Origin: Peptostreptococcus russellii
GTDB taxonomy: Bacteria > Bacillota > Clostridia > Peptostreptococcales > Peptostreptococcaceae
Assembly (NCBI RefSeq): GCF_003012055.1
Contig: NZ_JYGE01000005.1
Span: 62,001-126,000, forward strand
Direction of reading: 5' to 3'
DNA: 64,000 bases
Position numbers and translations under genes: made by a program. The notes under the pieces were generated by a model, which searched no databases, was not told the origin of the DNA, and saw only the letters and a list, made by a program, of their open reading frames with translations. Of this stretch, positions 57,113 through 64,000 are shown one piece after another (position 1 is the first letter of the stretch; the number at the start of each line of letters is the position of its first letter).

Positions 57113-57454
57113 TTACTTCATACTCTTTTTTTCTAATATATTCTTACTCTGTACACCAAATGCTAGAGTTGCACCAGACTTAATTACTGAAGTTACATGA
57201 GCTACTTCAACTATCTGATCTTGATCGCATCCTCTTTCAAGACATGCATTTGTGTAGGCATCTATACAGTATGGACACTGCTCAGCAAGCGCTACCCCTA
57301 ATGCCACAAGAGTCTTTTCTCTAGTAGTAAGAGCACCCTCTTCAAAAACAGAACCATAATATTCCATAAATTTATCCCACATTTCTTCTGCATTTTCACG
57401 AAGAACTCCTTGACCAAATTTTGCTAAATCTTCTTTTTCAAAATAATAATCCAT
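57113..57454 (-). CDS. AhpD-like protein associated with ArsS
   Basis: This 113-residue carboxymuconolactone decarboxylase/AhpD-family protein has the redox motif CPYC in AEQCPYCIDAYTNACLERG and the following HVTSVIKSGATLAFG. It matches the arsenosugar-associated peroxidase-like family that accompanies ArsS. The ATG at 57452-57454 has GGAGGT 5 nt upstream. It lies 36 bp upstream of the radical SAM gene on the same strand. Confidence 0.88.
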   Translation of the reverse strand: MDYYFEKEDLAKFGQGVLRENAEEMWDKFMEYYGSVFEEGALTTREKTLVALGVALAEQCPYCIDAYTNACLERGCDQDQIVEVAHVTSVIKSGATLAFGVQSKNILEKKSMK

Positions 57455-57610
57455 AATAGACCTCCAATTTTTCACTATATTTCTATATTATCACAAATAA
57501 ATCAAGAATCTAGTTAATTTTTATAATTATTTAACTATATCTAGCAAGTTAACTATAGATAAAAGCAATAAAGCACATTATCTGCTTAAATTAAAGCATA
57601 TTTTTTACTT

Positions 57611-58036
57611 TTATAGTTTTTCTACTATCTCTATAACATCTTTTACCAATTTCGGGCAAACAGTCATAAGTAAATTTTTTTCTTCTATTATTTTTGCTTC
57701 TTCTGGAAGTGTTAGATTATATCCAAGTATATCAGAACATTTATTATGTTTTTTTAGCTTTGCAAACTCTTCTTTATATTGAAATATTTTAGAAATCATC
57801 TTTCCTTTAGCCCCTTCATCTCCTGATTTATGATGACCATACTTTAGCCCTAAAGCTATTAATCCCCCTATATATGCTCCACATAAATCAGCCTCAAACA
57901 TACCTGCCCCAAATGCAGCAGAGCTTTTTAGAGCCATCTCCGTATCTAAATTCAAATCTTTTGCTATTGCATATGATATTACTTGAGCACAGTCAAAGCC
58001 TTGTGCAAACATATCTTTTATCTTTTTTTCATCCAT
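57611..58036 (-). CDS. C_GCAxxG_C_C-family protein
   Basis: This 141-residue protein has the spaced cysteines of the family: FDCAQ (Cys16), DLCGAYIGGLIALG, NKCSDILGYN and TVCPKLV. Such proteins are small redox or metal-binding proteins in anaerobes, of poorly defined role. It is upstream of the AhpD-like and ArsS-like genes on the same strand, after a 157-bp gap, and probably works with them. The ATG follows GAAGGTGA. Confidence 0.87.
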   Translation of the reverse strand: MDEKKIKDMFAQGFDCAQVISYAIAKDLNLDTEMALKSSAAFGAGMFEADLCGAYIGGLIALGLKYGHHKSGDEGAKGKMISKIFQYKEEFAKLKKHNKCSDILGYNLTLPEEAKIIEEKNLLMTVCPKLVKDVIEIVEKL

Positions 58037-58112
58037 TATTTCACCTTCTCTTTCTCCATATAATAATTCTCCTATTATATTAACATATTTATAGTTTTCT
58101 GAGACTTCTTAT

Positions 58113-58152
58113 TAAAAAAGAAGCAATTTAAGTTAACTTAAATTGCTTCTTC
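58113..58152 (-). terminator. Terminator after proS
   Basis: A perfect 34-bp palindrome built of AAGAAGCAATTTAAGTT and its complement (58119-58152), followed on the minus strand by T6. It lies 27 bp after the proS stop. Confidence 0.88.
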
Positions 58153-58178
58153 ATATTTATAATTTATTGCACTATATC

Positions 58179-59624
58179 TTAATATGCCTTAGCGAATATT
58201 ACCATATTATCTGCCTTTTCTCCGCTATAGAAACAAGTATCTCCTAGATTTTCCTGTTCAAATGGTATAACTCTTATAGTTGCACCAGTTAATTCCTTGA
58301 TCTTAGCTTCATTTTCGTCATCATTCTTCCACATAACTTTGGCAAATCCGTGCTTATTTTCTATTATATCCTTAAATTCATCAATATTATGAGCTACAAA
58401 AGTATTATCTTCTCTATGTTTTTTAGCCTTATTAAATAGATTAGTCTGTATATCTTCAAGTAGCTTTTCTACAGTATCTGCTATATTGTCTAGTGATATT
58501 GTCTCTTTTGTAAGTTCATCTCTTCTAAATGCAAGAGCCTGATTATTTTCTATGTCTCTTGGTCCTATTTCTAATCTTACTGGTATACCCTTCATTTCAG
58601 CATCATTGAACTTGTATCCTGGGCTATAGTTTTCTCTGTCATCAACATTTACAGTTATTCCCTTAGCCTTTAGTTCATCTGCTATCTTATCTACTACTTC
58701 CATTACTCCACCCTTATTGGCAGCTATTGGAACTATTACTAGCTGTATTGGAGCCATCTTTGGAGGAAGTACAAGACCTCTATTATCTGAATGTACCATT
58801 ATAAGTCCACCGATTAATCTTGTAGATATTCCCCAAGAAGTATGATATGGATTTGCTAGATTTCCTTCTCTATCTGAGTAAGTAATATCAAATGCCTTAG
58901 TAAAGTGCTGTCCCAAGAAATGAGAAGTACCTGACTGAAGTGCCTTACCATCATGCATCATAGCTTCTATTGTATAAGTTGAATCTGCTCCAGCAAATTT
59001 TTCACTTTCAGATTTTTTACCATCTATTACTGGTATAGCCATCAAATCTTCAGCTACTGACTTGTATGTTGCTAGCTGCTGAAGTGTTTCATCTACTGCT
59101 TCCTGACGTGTCTCATGAAGAGTATGTCCTTCTTGCCATAGGAATTCTGAAGTTCTTAGGAAAGGTCTTGTACTCTTTTCCCATCTAACAACTGAGTTCC
59201 ACTGATTGTATAAGAAAGGTAGCTGTCTATATGAGTTAAGCCACTTAGAATACATTGTACATATTATTGTTTCAGATGTAGGTCTTATTGCCAATCTTTC
59301 TTCTAAAACCTTGTTTCCACCCTGAGTTACCCAAGCAACTTCTGGTGCAAATCCTTCAACGTGTTCTGCTTCTTTATTTAGTAGACTTTCTGGTATAAGC
59401 ATTGGGAAGTAAACATTCTGATGTCCAGTTTCTTTGAACATTCCATCTGCATAATCTCTTATCTTTTCCCATAGAGCAAATCCATAAGGTCTTATTACCA
59501 TAAATCCTTTAATTGGTGCGTAATCTACCAATTCAGTTTTAGTGATAACATCTGTATACCACTGTGAAAAGTCTTCTTCCATTGGTGTTATTTCTTCAAC
59601 AAATTGTTTTTCATTTTTTCCCAT
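58179..59624 (-). CDS. proS: Prolyl-tRNA synthetase, ProS type 3
   Basis: This 481-residue class II synthetase charges tRNA-Pro. It is the short archaeal/eukaryotic-like form without the bacterial editing insertion domain. It begins QFVEEITPMEEDFSQWYTDVITK, has motif 2-like RWEKSTRPFLRTSEFLWQEGHT, the HYYWGI-type PYHTSWGISTRLIGGLIMVHSD motif 3 region, and the anticodon-binding domain QLVIVPI ... GPRDIENNQ. It lies behind a T-box leader with a proline specifier. A terminator follows. Confidence 0.98.
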   Translation of the reverse strand: MGKNEKQFVEEITPMEEDFSQWYTDVITKTELVDYAPIKGFMVIRPYGFALWEKIRDYADGMFKETGHQNVYFPMLIPESLLNKEAEHVEGFAPEVAWVTQGGNKVLEERLAIRPTSETIICTMYSKWLNSYRQLPFLYNQWNSVVRWEKSTRPFLRTSEFLWQEGHTLHETRQEAVDETLQQLATYKSVAEDLMAIPVIDGKKSESEKFAGADSTYTIEAMMHDGKALQSGTSHFLGQHFTKAFDITYSDREGNLANPYHTSWGISTRLIGGLIMVHSDNRGLVLPPKMAPIQLVIVPIAANKGGVMEVVDKIADELKAKGITVNVDDRENYSPGYKFNDAEMKGIPVRLEIGPRDIENNQALAFRRDELTKETISLDNIADTVEKLLEDIQTNLFNKAKKHREDNTFVAHNIDEFKDIIENKHGFAKVMWKNDDENEAKIKELTGATIRVIPFEQENLGDTCFYSGEKADNMVIFAKAY

Positions 59625-59753
59625 TTTAATATCCTCCTAAAGCATTCTGTATGATTTTCTCAACATGCCGACTTTTTATCGATATATTACTATAGCCAAT
59701 ATTCAGTCATAGCAGTTTTGAACTTAAATATATTAAACAGCCTTAAAAGACAA

Positions 59754-59988
59754 TAAAAAAAGCCCTTCGTCTCCAAAAGAGACGAAAGGCTGTAAATTCC
59801 GCGGTACCACTCTTATTAGCTAAAAAGCTCACTCGATAGAATATAACGGTTCTAATCCGTGAGAGTTTTAAACCCCTCATGCTAAAAGGCTGGTTCACTA
59901 GCTTCAATCTGGAATCTCTCACCAACGATTCCTCTCTGTAAGATTTAATCAAGTTACTTTTCCTTCATCATTGCTTATATTTAAGTAT
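59754..59988 (-). promoter_or_regulatory. T-box leader controlling proS, specifier CCA (Pro)
   Basis: On the minus strand the T-box sequence GAGTGGTACCGCGG lies at 59,799-59,812. Stem I carries AGAGA-type and GTTGGTGAGA-loop sequence. The specifier GAA-CCA-G is at 59,890-59,896, where CCA (59,891-59,893) is a proline codon. The terminator stem AGCCTTTCGTCTC / GGAGACGAAGGGCT (59,761-59,791) is followed by T7. Uncharged tRNA-Pro would promote antitermination and proS expression. Confidence 0.93.
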
Positions 59989-59994
59989 ATTGAC

Positions 59995-60023
59995 ATCATA
60001 TAATATTTAATTTAAATTGTCAA
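59995..60023 (-). promoter_or_regulatory. proS promoter
   Basis: -35 TTGACA (60018-60023), 17-bp spacer, -10 TATGAT (59995-60000) on the minus strand; the start site is near 59,988, the 5' end of the T-box leader. The rest of the gap to 60,213 is AT-rich, with no gene seen. Confidence 0.85.
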
Positions 60024-60213
60024 GAGCTAATTGTTAAATAAATATATGCCTTATCTGATGAATAAATAATCATCTGATGCAGTTTATACCCGTCTTTTCC
60101 AACATCTGAATATAAATTAAAATAATTACCAATAAAAAATACCTTTAAAAATCATACTCTTTTGTATATTTTATAACTAAATTCCTATGCATCAAAACTG
60201 ATTAAATTCTTTT

Positions 60214-61299
60214 TTATTTAATTTTTGCAAAGATCATTCTACCTGCTGGAGTTTGAAGTATAGATGTTACTACTACTGCCCTTGTTTCTCCAATATGATG
60301 TCTACCATTTTCTACAACGATCATAGTTCCATCATCTAGATAAGCCACTCCCTGTTGATTTTCCTTACCTTCCTTAACTATAGTTACCACAATTTCTTCA
60401 CCAGGTATAGCTATTGGCTTGACTGCATTTGCAAGTTCATTTATATTCAAAACTTCAACGCCTCTTACCTGTGCAACTTTATTTAAATTATAGTCATTTG
60501 TAACAACCTTACCATTTAAAACTGATGACAATTTTAAAAGCTTAATATCAACTTCTGCAATATTAGGGAAGTCTTGATTGGTAATTTCAACTTCTACACT
60601 TCCTTCTTCTTGAATTGCATTTAGTACGTCTAATCCTCTTCTACCTCTAACTCTTTTCATATCATCTGCAGAGTCTGCTATATGTCTTAATTCATCTAAT
60701 ACAAACTGCGGTACTACTAGCTTTCCTTCTAAAAATCCCGTCTTGCAAATATCTGCTATTCTTCCATCTATTATTACAGATGTATCCAATACCTTAGGTG
60801 GGATGTTTCTCTTAGCTGTTTTTGTCTTGTCTGTATCTTTTTCTTTCTTTTCACCTATATTTCTGTTTTTTAAGAATCCAACAATTTCGCCTTTACTTCT
60901 TATACCTATTCTTACACCTATCAAACCAAATATGATATATGCTATTATAGATAGCACCTGCCCTACTATATATATCTTCTCAAGCAAGCTACTTAGTAAA
61001 AATGCTATTATAAATCCTATTAAAAGTCCTATTGATCCTAAAATTATATCTACCTGAGAATATTTAGACATTTCATTGTCAAATTTCATTCCTATATTTT
61101 TCATTTTTCTGCTGATACTTGGTTCCGCTATAAATAGTACTAAACCTGCTAGTGCACCTATAGATACACCTATAATATATCCATATGTTTTATTACCAAA
61201 TTGAAGTAACTCAAATGGTTTCATAAAGGATATGTACAGGGTTGTTACTATTGCAAAACCGAGTAAGGCAAAAATAAATCTTTTTATCTTACCTAGCAT
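60214..61299 (-). CDS. Membrane-anchored PIN/TRAM-domain protein
   Basis: This 361-residue YacL-like protein has four hydrophobic helices in the first 135 residues, then a PIN nuclease-like domain beginning KVLDTSVIIDGRIADICKTGFLEGKLVVPQFVLDELRHIAD with acidic residues for metal binding, and a C-terminal TRAM domain around EIVVTIVKEGKENQQGVAYLDDGTMIVVENGRHHIG. It is probably an RNA-processing or RNA-binding membrane protein, function not well defined. It follows disA by 18 bp on the same strand, as in many Firmicutes. Confidence 0.93.
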   Translation of the reverse strand: MLGKIKRFIFALLGFAIVTTLYISFMKPFELLQFGNKTYGYIIGVSIGALAGLVLFIAEPSISRKMKNIGMKFDNEMSKYSQVDIILGSIGLLIGFIIAFLLSSLLEKIYIVGQVLSIIAYIIFGLIGVRIGIRSKGEIVGFLKNRNIGEKKEKDTDKTKTAKRNIPPKVLDTSVIIDGRIADICKTGFLEGKLVVPQFVLDELRHIADSADDMKRVRGRRGLDVLNAIQEEGSVEVEITNQDFPNIAEVDIKLLKLSSVLNGKVVTNDYNLNKVAQVRGVEVLNINELANAVKPIAIPGEEIVVTIVKEGKENQQGVAYLDDGTMIVVENGRHHIGETRAVVVTSILQTPAGRMIFAKIK

Positions 61300-61317
61300 A
61301 TTTTTCCTGCCTTTCCA

Positions 61318-62394
61318 TTAAATCAATCTATCCAAAACTGCCAATTTTCTCATTTTTATAAGTCCATTTCTAATGTAAGTCGCCCTTATTTCACCAATTC
61401 CCTCTACTTCATCCAACTCCTCTATAGAAGCGTTTAATATAGCCTGGAAGCTTCCAAAGTATTCAATTAAATTGACTATAATTCCCTGTGGCAACTTATG
61501 TATCTTGCTAAGCAATCTGTATCCTCTTGGACAAGTTGGCTTATCTAAATTTTCATTGTATCCAGAGAATCCCATTATCTTGGCTATCTTTGTTAAATCG
61601 ACTAGTTCTTCATTTGAAAGACTGCTCAACTTTTTCTTAAATAATTTTTTATTCATTTCATCCAGAACATAATCATTGATTATAAAGTCCTGTTCATCTT
61701 TTGTTCTTCCTATTAATTGTTCATACTGATTTCTTATTAAAAAACCTTCCTCACCAAGGGCCAAAAGGTACATTTCCATAGTATTTGTAACTCTTAGTAC
61801 CATCTCAACCTTAGACATAGCAAATACTACATCATAAATTGTCACCATATCTGCAAACTCAAGAGCATTTAAATTTAGCACCGCTTCTTCTTGAGATAAT
61901 TTTGCCTTTTCAAGAGTTTGAAAGGCTTGATTTGCCTTTGAAAACAGCGTTGTAGTATCTTCTACTACATATTTTTTATGATTTTTGTATATAGTTATAA
62001 TTGACCTTCTCTGAGATATAGCAATAACTATACATCCTGTTTGCTTGGCTACTCTTTCTGCTGTTCTGTGCCTTGTTCCAGTTTCAGTAGTTGATATATC
62101 TTTTCTAGGCATAAGCTGAGTATTGGCGAATCTTATTTTTTCGATATTTTCATCTAAAACTATCGCACCATCCATCTTTGCTAGTTCATATATGGATGAA
62201 GGCGAATAATCTGCATTTAATTCAAAACCACCATCTACTAAAGATAGTATTTCTTCATCATCTCCTATGACTATCAAGCCACCTGTTGCCGCCATCAAAA
62301 CATTGTCTAGACCTTTTCTAAGTGGAGATCCAGGGGCTGTCAGCTTTAAAATATCATTCCATTCTTTATCTTCAAATATATTTAGAATGCTCAC
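61318..62394 (-). CDS. disA: DNA integrity scanning diadenylate cyclase
   Basis: This 358-residue c-di-AMP synthase has the DAC active site DGA at 75-77 and RHR at 108-110 (GTRHRTAERVA). A C-terminal helix-hairpin-helix region (VNLIEYFGSFQAILNASIEELDEVEGIGEIRATYIRNG) binds branched DNA. The start is GTG at 62392-62394, 6 nt after GGAGGT, which lies in the end of radA; the genes abut with no gap. It links DNA state to c-di-AMP signalling. Confidence 0.98.
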   Translation of the reverse strand: MSILNIFEDKEWNDILKLTAPGSPLRKGLDNVLMAATGGLIVIGDDEEILSLVDGGFELNADYSPSSIYELAKMDGAIVLDENIEKIRFANTQLMPRKDISTTETGTRHRTAERVAKQTGCIVIAISQRRSIITIYKNHKKYVVEDTTTLFSKANQAFQTLEKAKLSQEEAVLNLNALEFADMVTIYDVVFAMSKVEMVLRVTNTMEMYLLALGEEGFLIRNQYEQLIGRTKDEQDFIINDYVLDEMNKKLFKKKLSSLSNEELVDLTKIAKIMGFSGYNENLDKPTCPRGYRLLSKIHKLPQGIIVNLIEYFGSFQAILNASIEELDEVEGIGEIRATYIRNGLIKMRKLAVLDRLI

Positions 62395-63771
62395 CTAGTT
62401 ACCTCCCATCACTTCATATATTGCTTGCCTTAAATTTTTCACTGGCACAATTTCTATGCTGTATTCATCTTTGAATTCATCAATATAATTGCCTGCTGGG
62501 ATTATCATTTTTTTAAAACCTAGTTTTTCACACTCTATAATTCTTTTTTCTATAAAACTTACTGTCCTTACTTCACCAGTAAGACCAATCTCGCCTGTGA
62601 CTGCCACATTTGCGTCTACAGGTATATTTCTAAAGCTTGATGCAACAGCTAGTGCTATACCGAGATCCATAGATGGTTCATTTGTTTTAAGACCACCTAC
62701 TATATTTACAAAAACATCTTGATTTTGTATCTGCATCCCTACTACTTTTTCCAAAACTGCCAATATTAAGGCAACTCTATTACTGTCAACTCCTGTCGTT
62801 GTCCTTCTAGGATAACCAAAATTTGTAGGTGCCAATAAAGCTTGAAGCTCTAAAAGCATTGATCTAGTTCCTTCTAGTGTGGATACTATTACAGAACCTG
62901 AAACATTTTCTGGTTTTTCGGATATAAGAACTTTTGATGGATTTTCAAGTTCAACTAGACCATCGCTTTTCATTTCAAAAACACCTAATTCATTAGTAGA
63001 TCCAAATCTATTTTTTACTGCTCTAAGTATCCTATAGGTATTATATCTTTCTCCCTCAAAATACAAAACAGTATCAACCATATGCTCAAGAACCCTTGGC
63101 CCTGCAAGTGAACCTTCCTTGGTAACATGACCAACTATAAATGTAGCTATCATATTACTCTTTGAAATCTTCATCAACATAGCTGTTGATTCTTTTATTT
63201 GACTTACAGTTCCAGGTGCTGAACTTATATCAGGAGCTATCATTGTCTGTATGGAATCTACTATAATAACATCTGGCTTCATATCCATTATTACAAGCTC
63301 TATCGCTGCAAGACTGTTTTCAGTGTAGATGTACAAATTTTCTGAATTAGCATTCAGCCTCTTTGCCCTCATCTTAAGCTGATTTTCATTTTCCTCACCA
63401 GATATATATAGCACTTTTTTTCCTTGCTCAGCTATATTATTAGATACCTGAAGAAGCAATGTTGACTTTCCTATTCCAGGATCACCACCTACTAATATCA
63501 TAGAACCTGGTATTACTCCACTGCCCAACACTCTATCTAGCTCTTTTATACTAGTTGAAAATCTCTCTTCCTTTTCTGTAGTTACTGAATTTATACTCAC
63601 TACCTTGGAATTTGATTTTATTGAGGATATAGCTGCTGTCTTTGAGCTTTTCTTTTCCTCTATTTCTTCTACAAAAGTATTCCATTGTAGACACTCTGGA
63701 CATTTACCCAACCATTTTGGGTTTACATATCCACAGTTTTGACACACATATCTTGTTCTCACCTTTGCCAT
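62395..63771 (-). CDS. radA: DNA repair protein RadA
   Basis: This RecA-like ATPase of about 458 residues begins with a zinc finger (Cys10, Cys13, Cys24, Cys27: YVCQNCGYVNPKWLGKCPEC), then Walker A GGDPGIGKST at 95-104, the RadA-specific KNRFG motif in AVKNRFGSTNELG, and the Lon-like C-terminal domain TGEIGLTGEVR. It assists branch migration in recombination. The ATG at 63769-63771 is preferred over a TTG four codons upstream, given the conserved MAK start. It sits between the Clp gene and disA. Confidence 0.97.
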   Translation of the reverse strand: MAKVRTRYVCQNCGYVNPKWLGKCPECLQWNTFVEEIEEKKSSKTAAISSIKSNSKVVSINSVTTEKEERFSTSIKELDRVLGSGVIPGSMILVGGDPGIGKSTLLLQVSNNIAEQGKKVLYISGEENENQLKMRAKRLNANSENLYIYTENSLAAIELVIMDMKPDVIIVDSIQTMIAPDISSAPGTVSQIKESTAMLMKISKSNMIATFIVGHVTKEGSLAGPRVLEHMVDTVLYFEGERYNTYRILRAVKNRFGSTNELGVFEMKSDGLVELENPSKVLISEKPENVSGSVIVSTLEGTRSMLLELQALLAPTNFGYPRRTTTGVDSNRVALILAVLEKVVGMQIQNQDVFVNIVGGLKTNEPSMDLGIALAVASSFRNIPVDANVAVTGEIGLTGEVRTVSFIEKRIIECEKLGFKKMIIPAGNYIDEFKDEYSIEIVPVKNLRQAIYEVMGGN

Positions 63772-63801
63772 AAATTTTAACAACGCCCCCTTAAATTAAC
63801 C

Positions 63802-64000
63802 TTAATGCTTTTTAAACTCTACCTTATCATCAGAGAAATATGCAAGGACTTTATCGCCTGGCGCTATAGTTTTCTTAAGTATAGCCTCACTTACCCTATT
63901 AGTTAGCTTATGTTGTATAAGTCTCTTAACAGGTCTTGCCCCTTGATCTGCCTTAGCAGCTAAATCTGCTATATGTTCATATATAGACTCGCTAATTTCT
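63802..64000 (-). CDS. clpC: Clp-family AAA+ ATPase, C-terminal fragment
   Basis: The last 65 codons of a HSP100 ATPase cut by the right edge. It reads EISESIYEHIADLAAKADQ, then GARPVKRLIQHKLTNRVSEAI, ending with LKKTIAPGDKVLAYFSDDKVEF, the typical D2 small-domain end of ClpB/ClpC/ClpE. The clpC-radA-disA gene order in Firmicutes makes ClpC the likeliest member, but the fragment alone cannot exclude ClpB or ClpE. Confidence 0.7.
   Translation of the reverse strand, partial: EISESIYEHIADLAAKADQGARPVKRLIQHKLTNRVSEAILKKTIAPGDKVLAYFSDDKVEFKKH

Noticed and set aside
59743-59952. A 69-codon minus-strand frame before proS
   Set aside because: It lies within the T-box leader and its terminator, so the open frame reflects RNA structure, not a gene.

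Overview
This window is a chromosomal segment from a low-G+C Gram-positive anaerobe, most likely a clostridium of the Peptostreptococcaceae type. The evidence is AT-rich intergenic DNA, strong AGGAGG ribosome-binding sites on nearly every gene, a zinc-type S14, a Gram-positive ECF transporter module, a T-box in front of proS, the clpC-radA-disA-PIN/TRAM block, and radical SAM genes typical of strict anaerobes. No tRNA, rRNA, CRISPR array, insertion sequence or prophage was seen.

Layout from left to right. (1) 1-2,499, minus strand: an SDR oxidoreductase, a PLP aminotransferase and a truncated MFS transporter, probably a small metabolite or export cassette running off the left edge. (2) 2,741-3,776: rplM-rpsI with its promoter, a possible L13 leader and a terminator. 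(3) 4,065-7,868: serC-type aminotransferase, short serA and a DUF1015 protein, a serine-biosynthesis group. (4) 8,206-16,381: truA and a split chorismate locus. aroB-aroA-aroC-chorismate mutase lie on the minus strand and an aroE-aroK fusion plus an EamA transporter on the plus strand. (5) 16,726-18,009: an O6-alkylguanine repair gene (ogt) behind a LexA-like operator and 14 perfect 8-bp repeats, then a small unknown gene. (6) 18,607-22,867: ecfA1-ecfA2-ecfT and a 2-hydroxyacid dehydrogenase. (7) 23,271-37,932: the S10-spc-alpha ribosomal superoperon with secY, adk, infA and rpoA. map and rpsD are absent from their usual slots, and a structured noncoding stretch sits where map would be. (8) 38,526-43,820: an IlvD-family dehydratase and an ornithine cyclodeaminase-family enzyme with a divergent LysR regulator, then a radical SAM protein. 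(9) 44,609-49,399: the str operon rpsL-rpsG-fusA-tuf with a structured rpsL-rpsG gap. (10) 49,956-56,017, plus strand: a CapA-like protein, an M29 aminopeptidase, a 14-TM efflux pump, a GRAM-like membrane protein and ispD-ispF. (11) 56,100-58,036: an ArsS-like radical SAM protein with its AhpD-like partner and a C_GCAxxG_C_C protein. (12) 58,179-64,000: proS under a proline T-box (specifier CCA), then PIN/TRAM, disA, radA and the 3' end of a Clp ATPase.

Most of the window is core housekeeping DNA whose operons have been separated by metabolic insertions. rplM-rpsI is separated from truA by the serine genes, truA from ecfT by aro genes, and tuf from rpsJ by the ilvD-like locus. The signals most worth a second look are the LexA-like box plus octanucleotide array before ogt, the structured RNA between adk and the KOW gene, an orphan plus-strand promoter-terminator pair near 9,100-9,300, and the left-edge SDR/aminotransferase/MFS cassette with an SDR lacking its canonical catalytic tyrosine.
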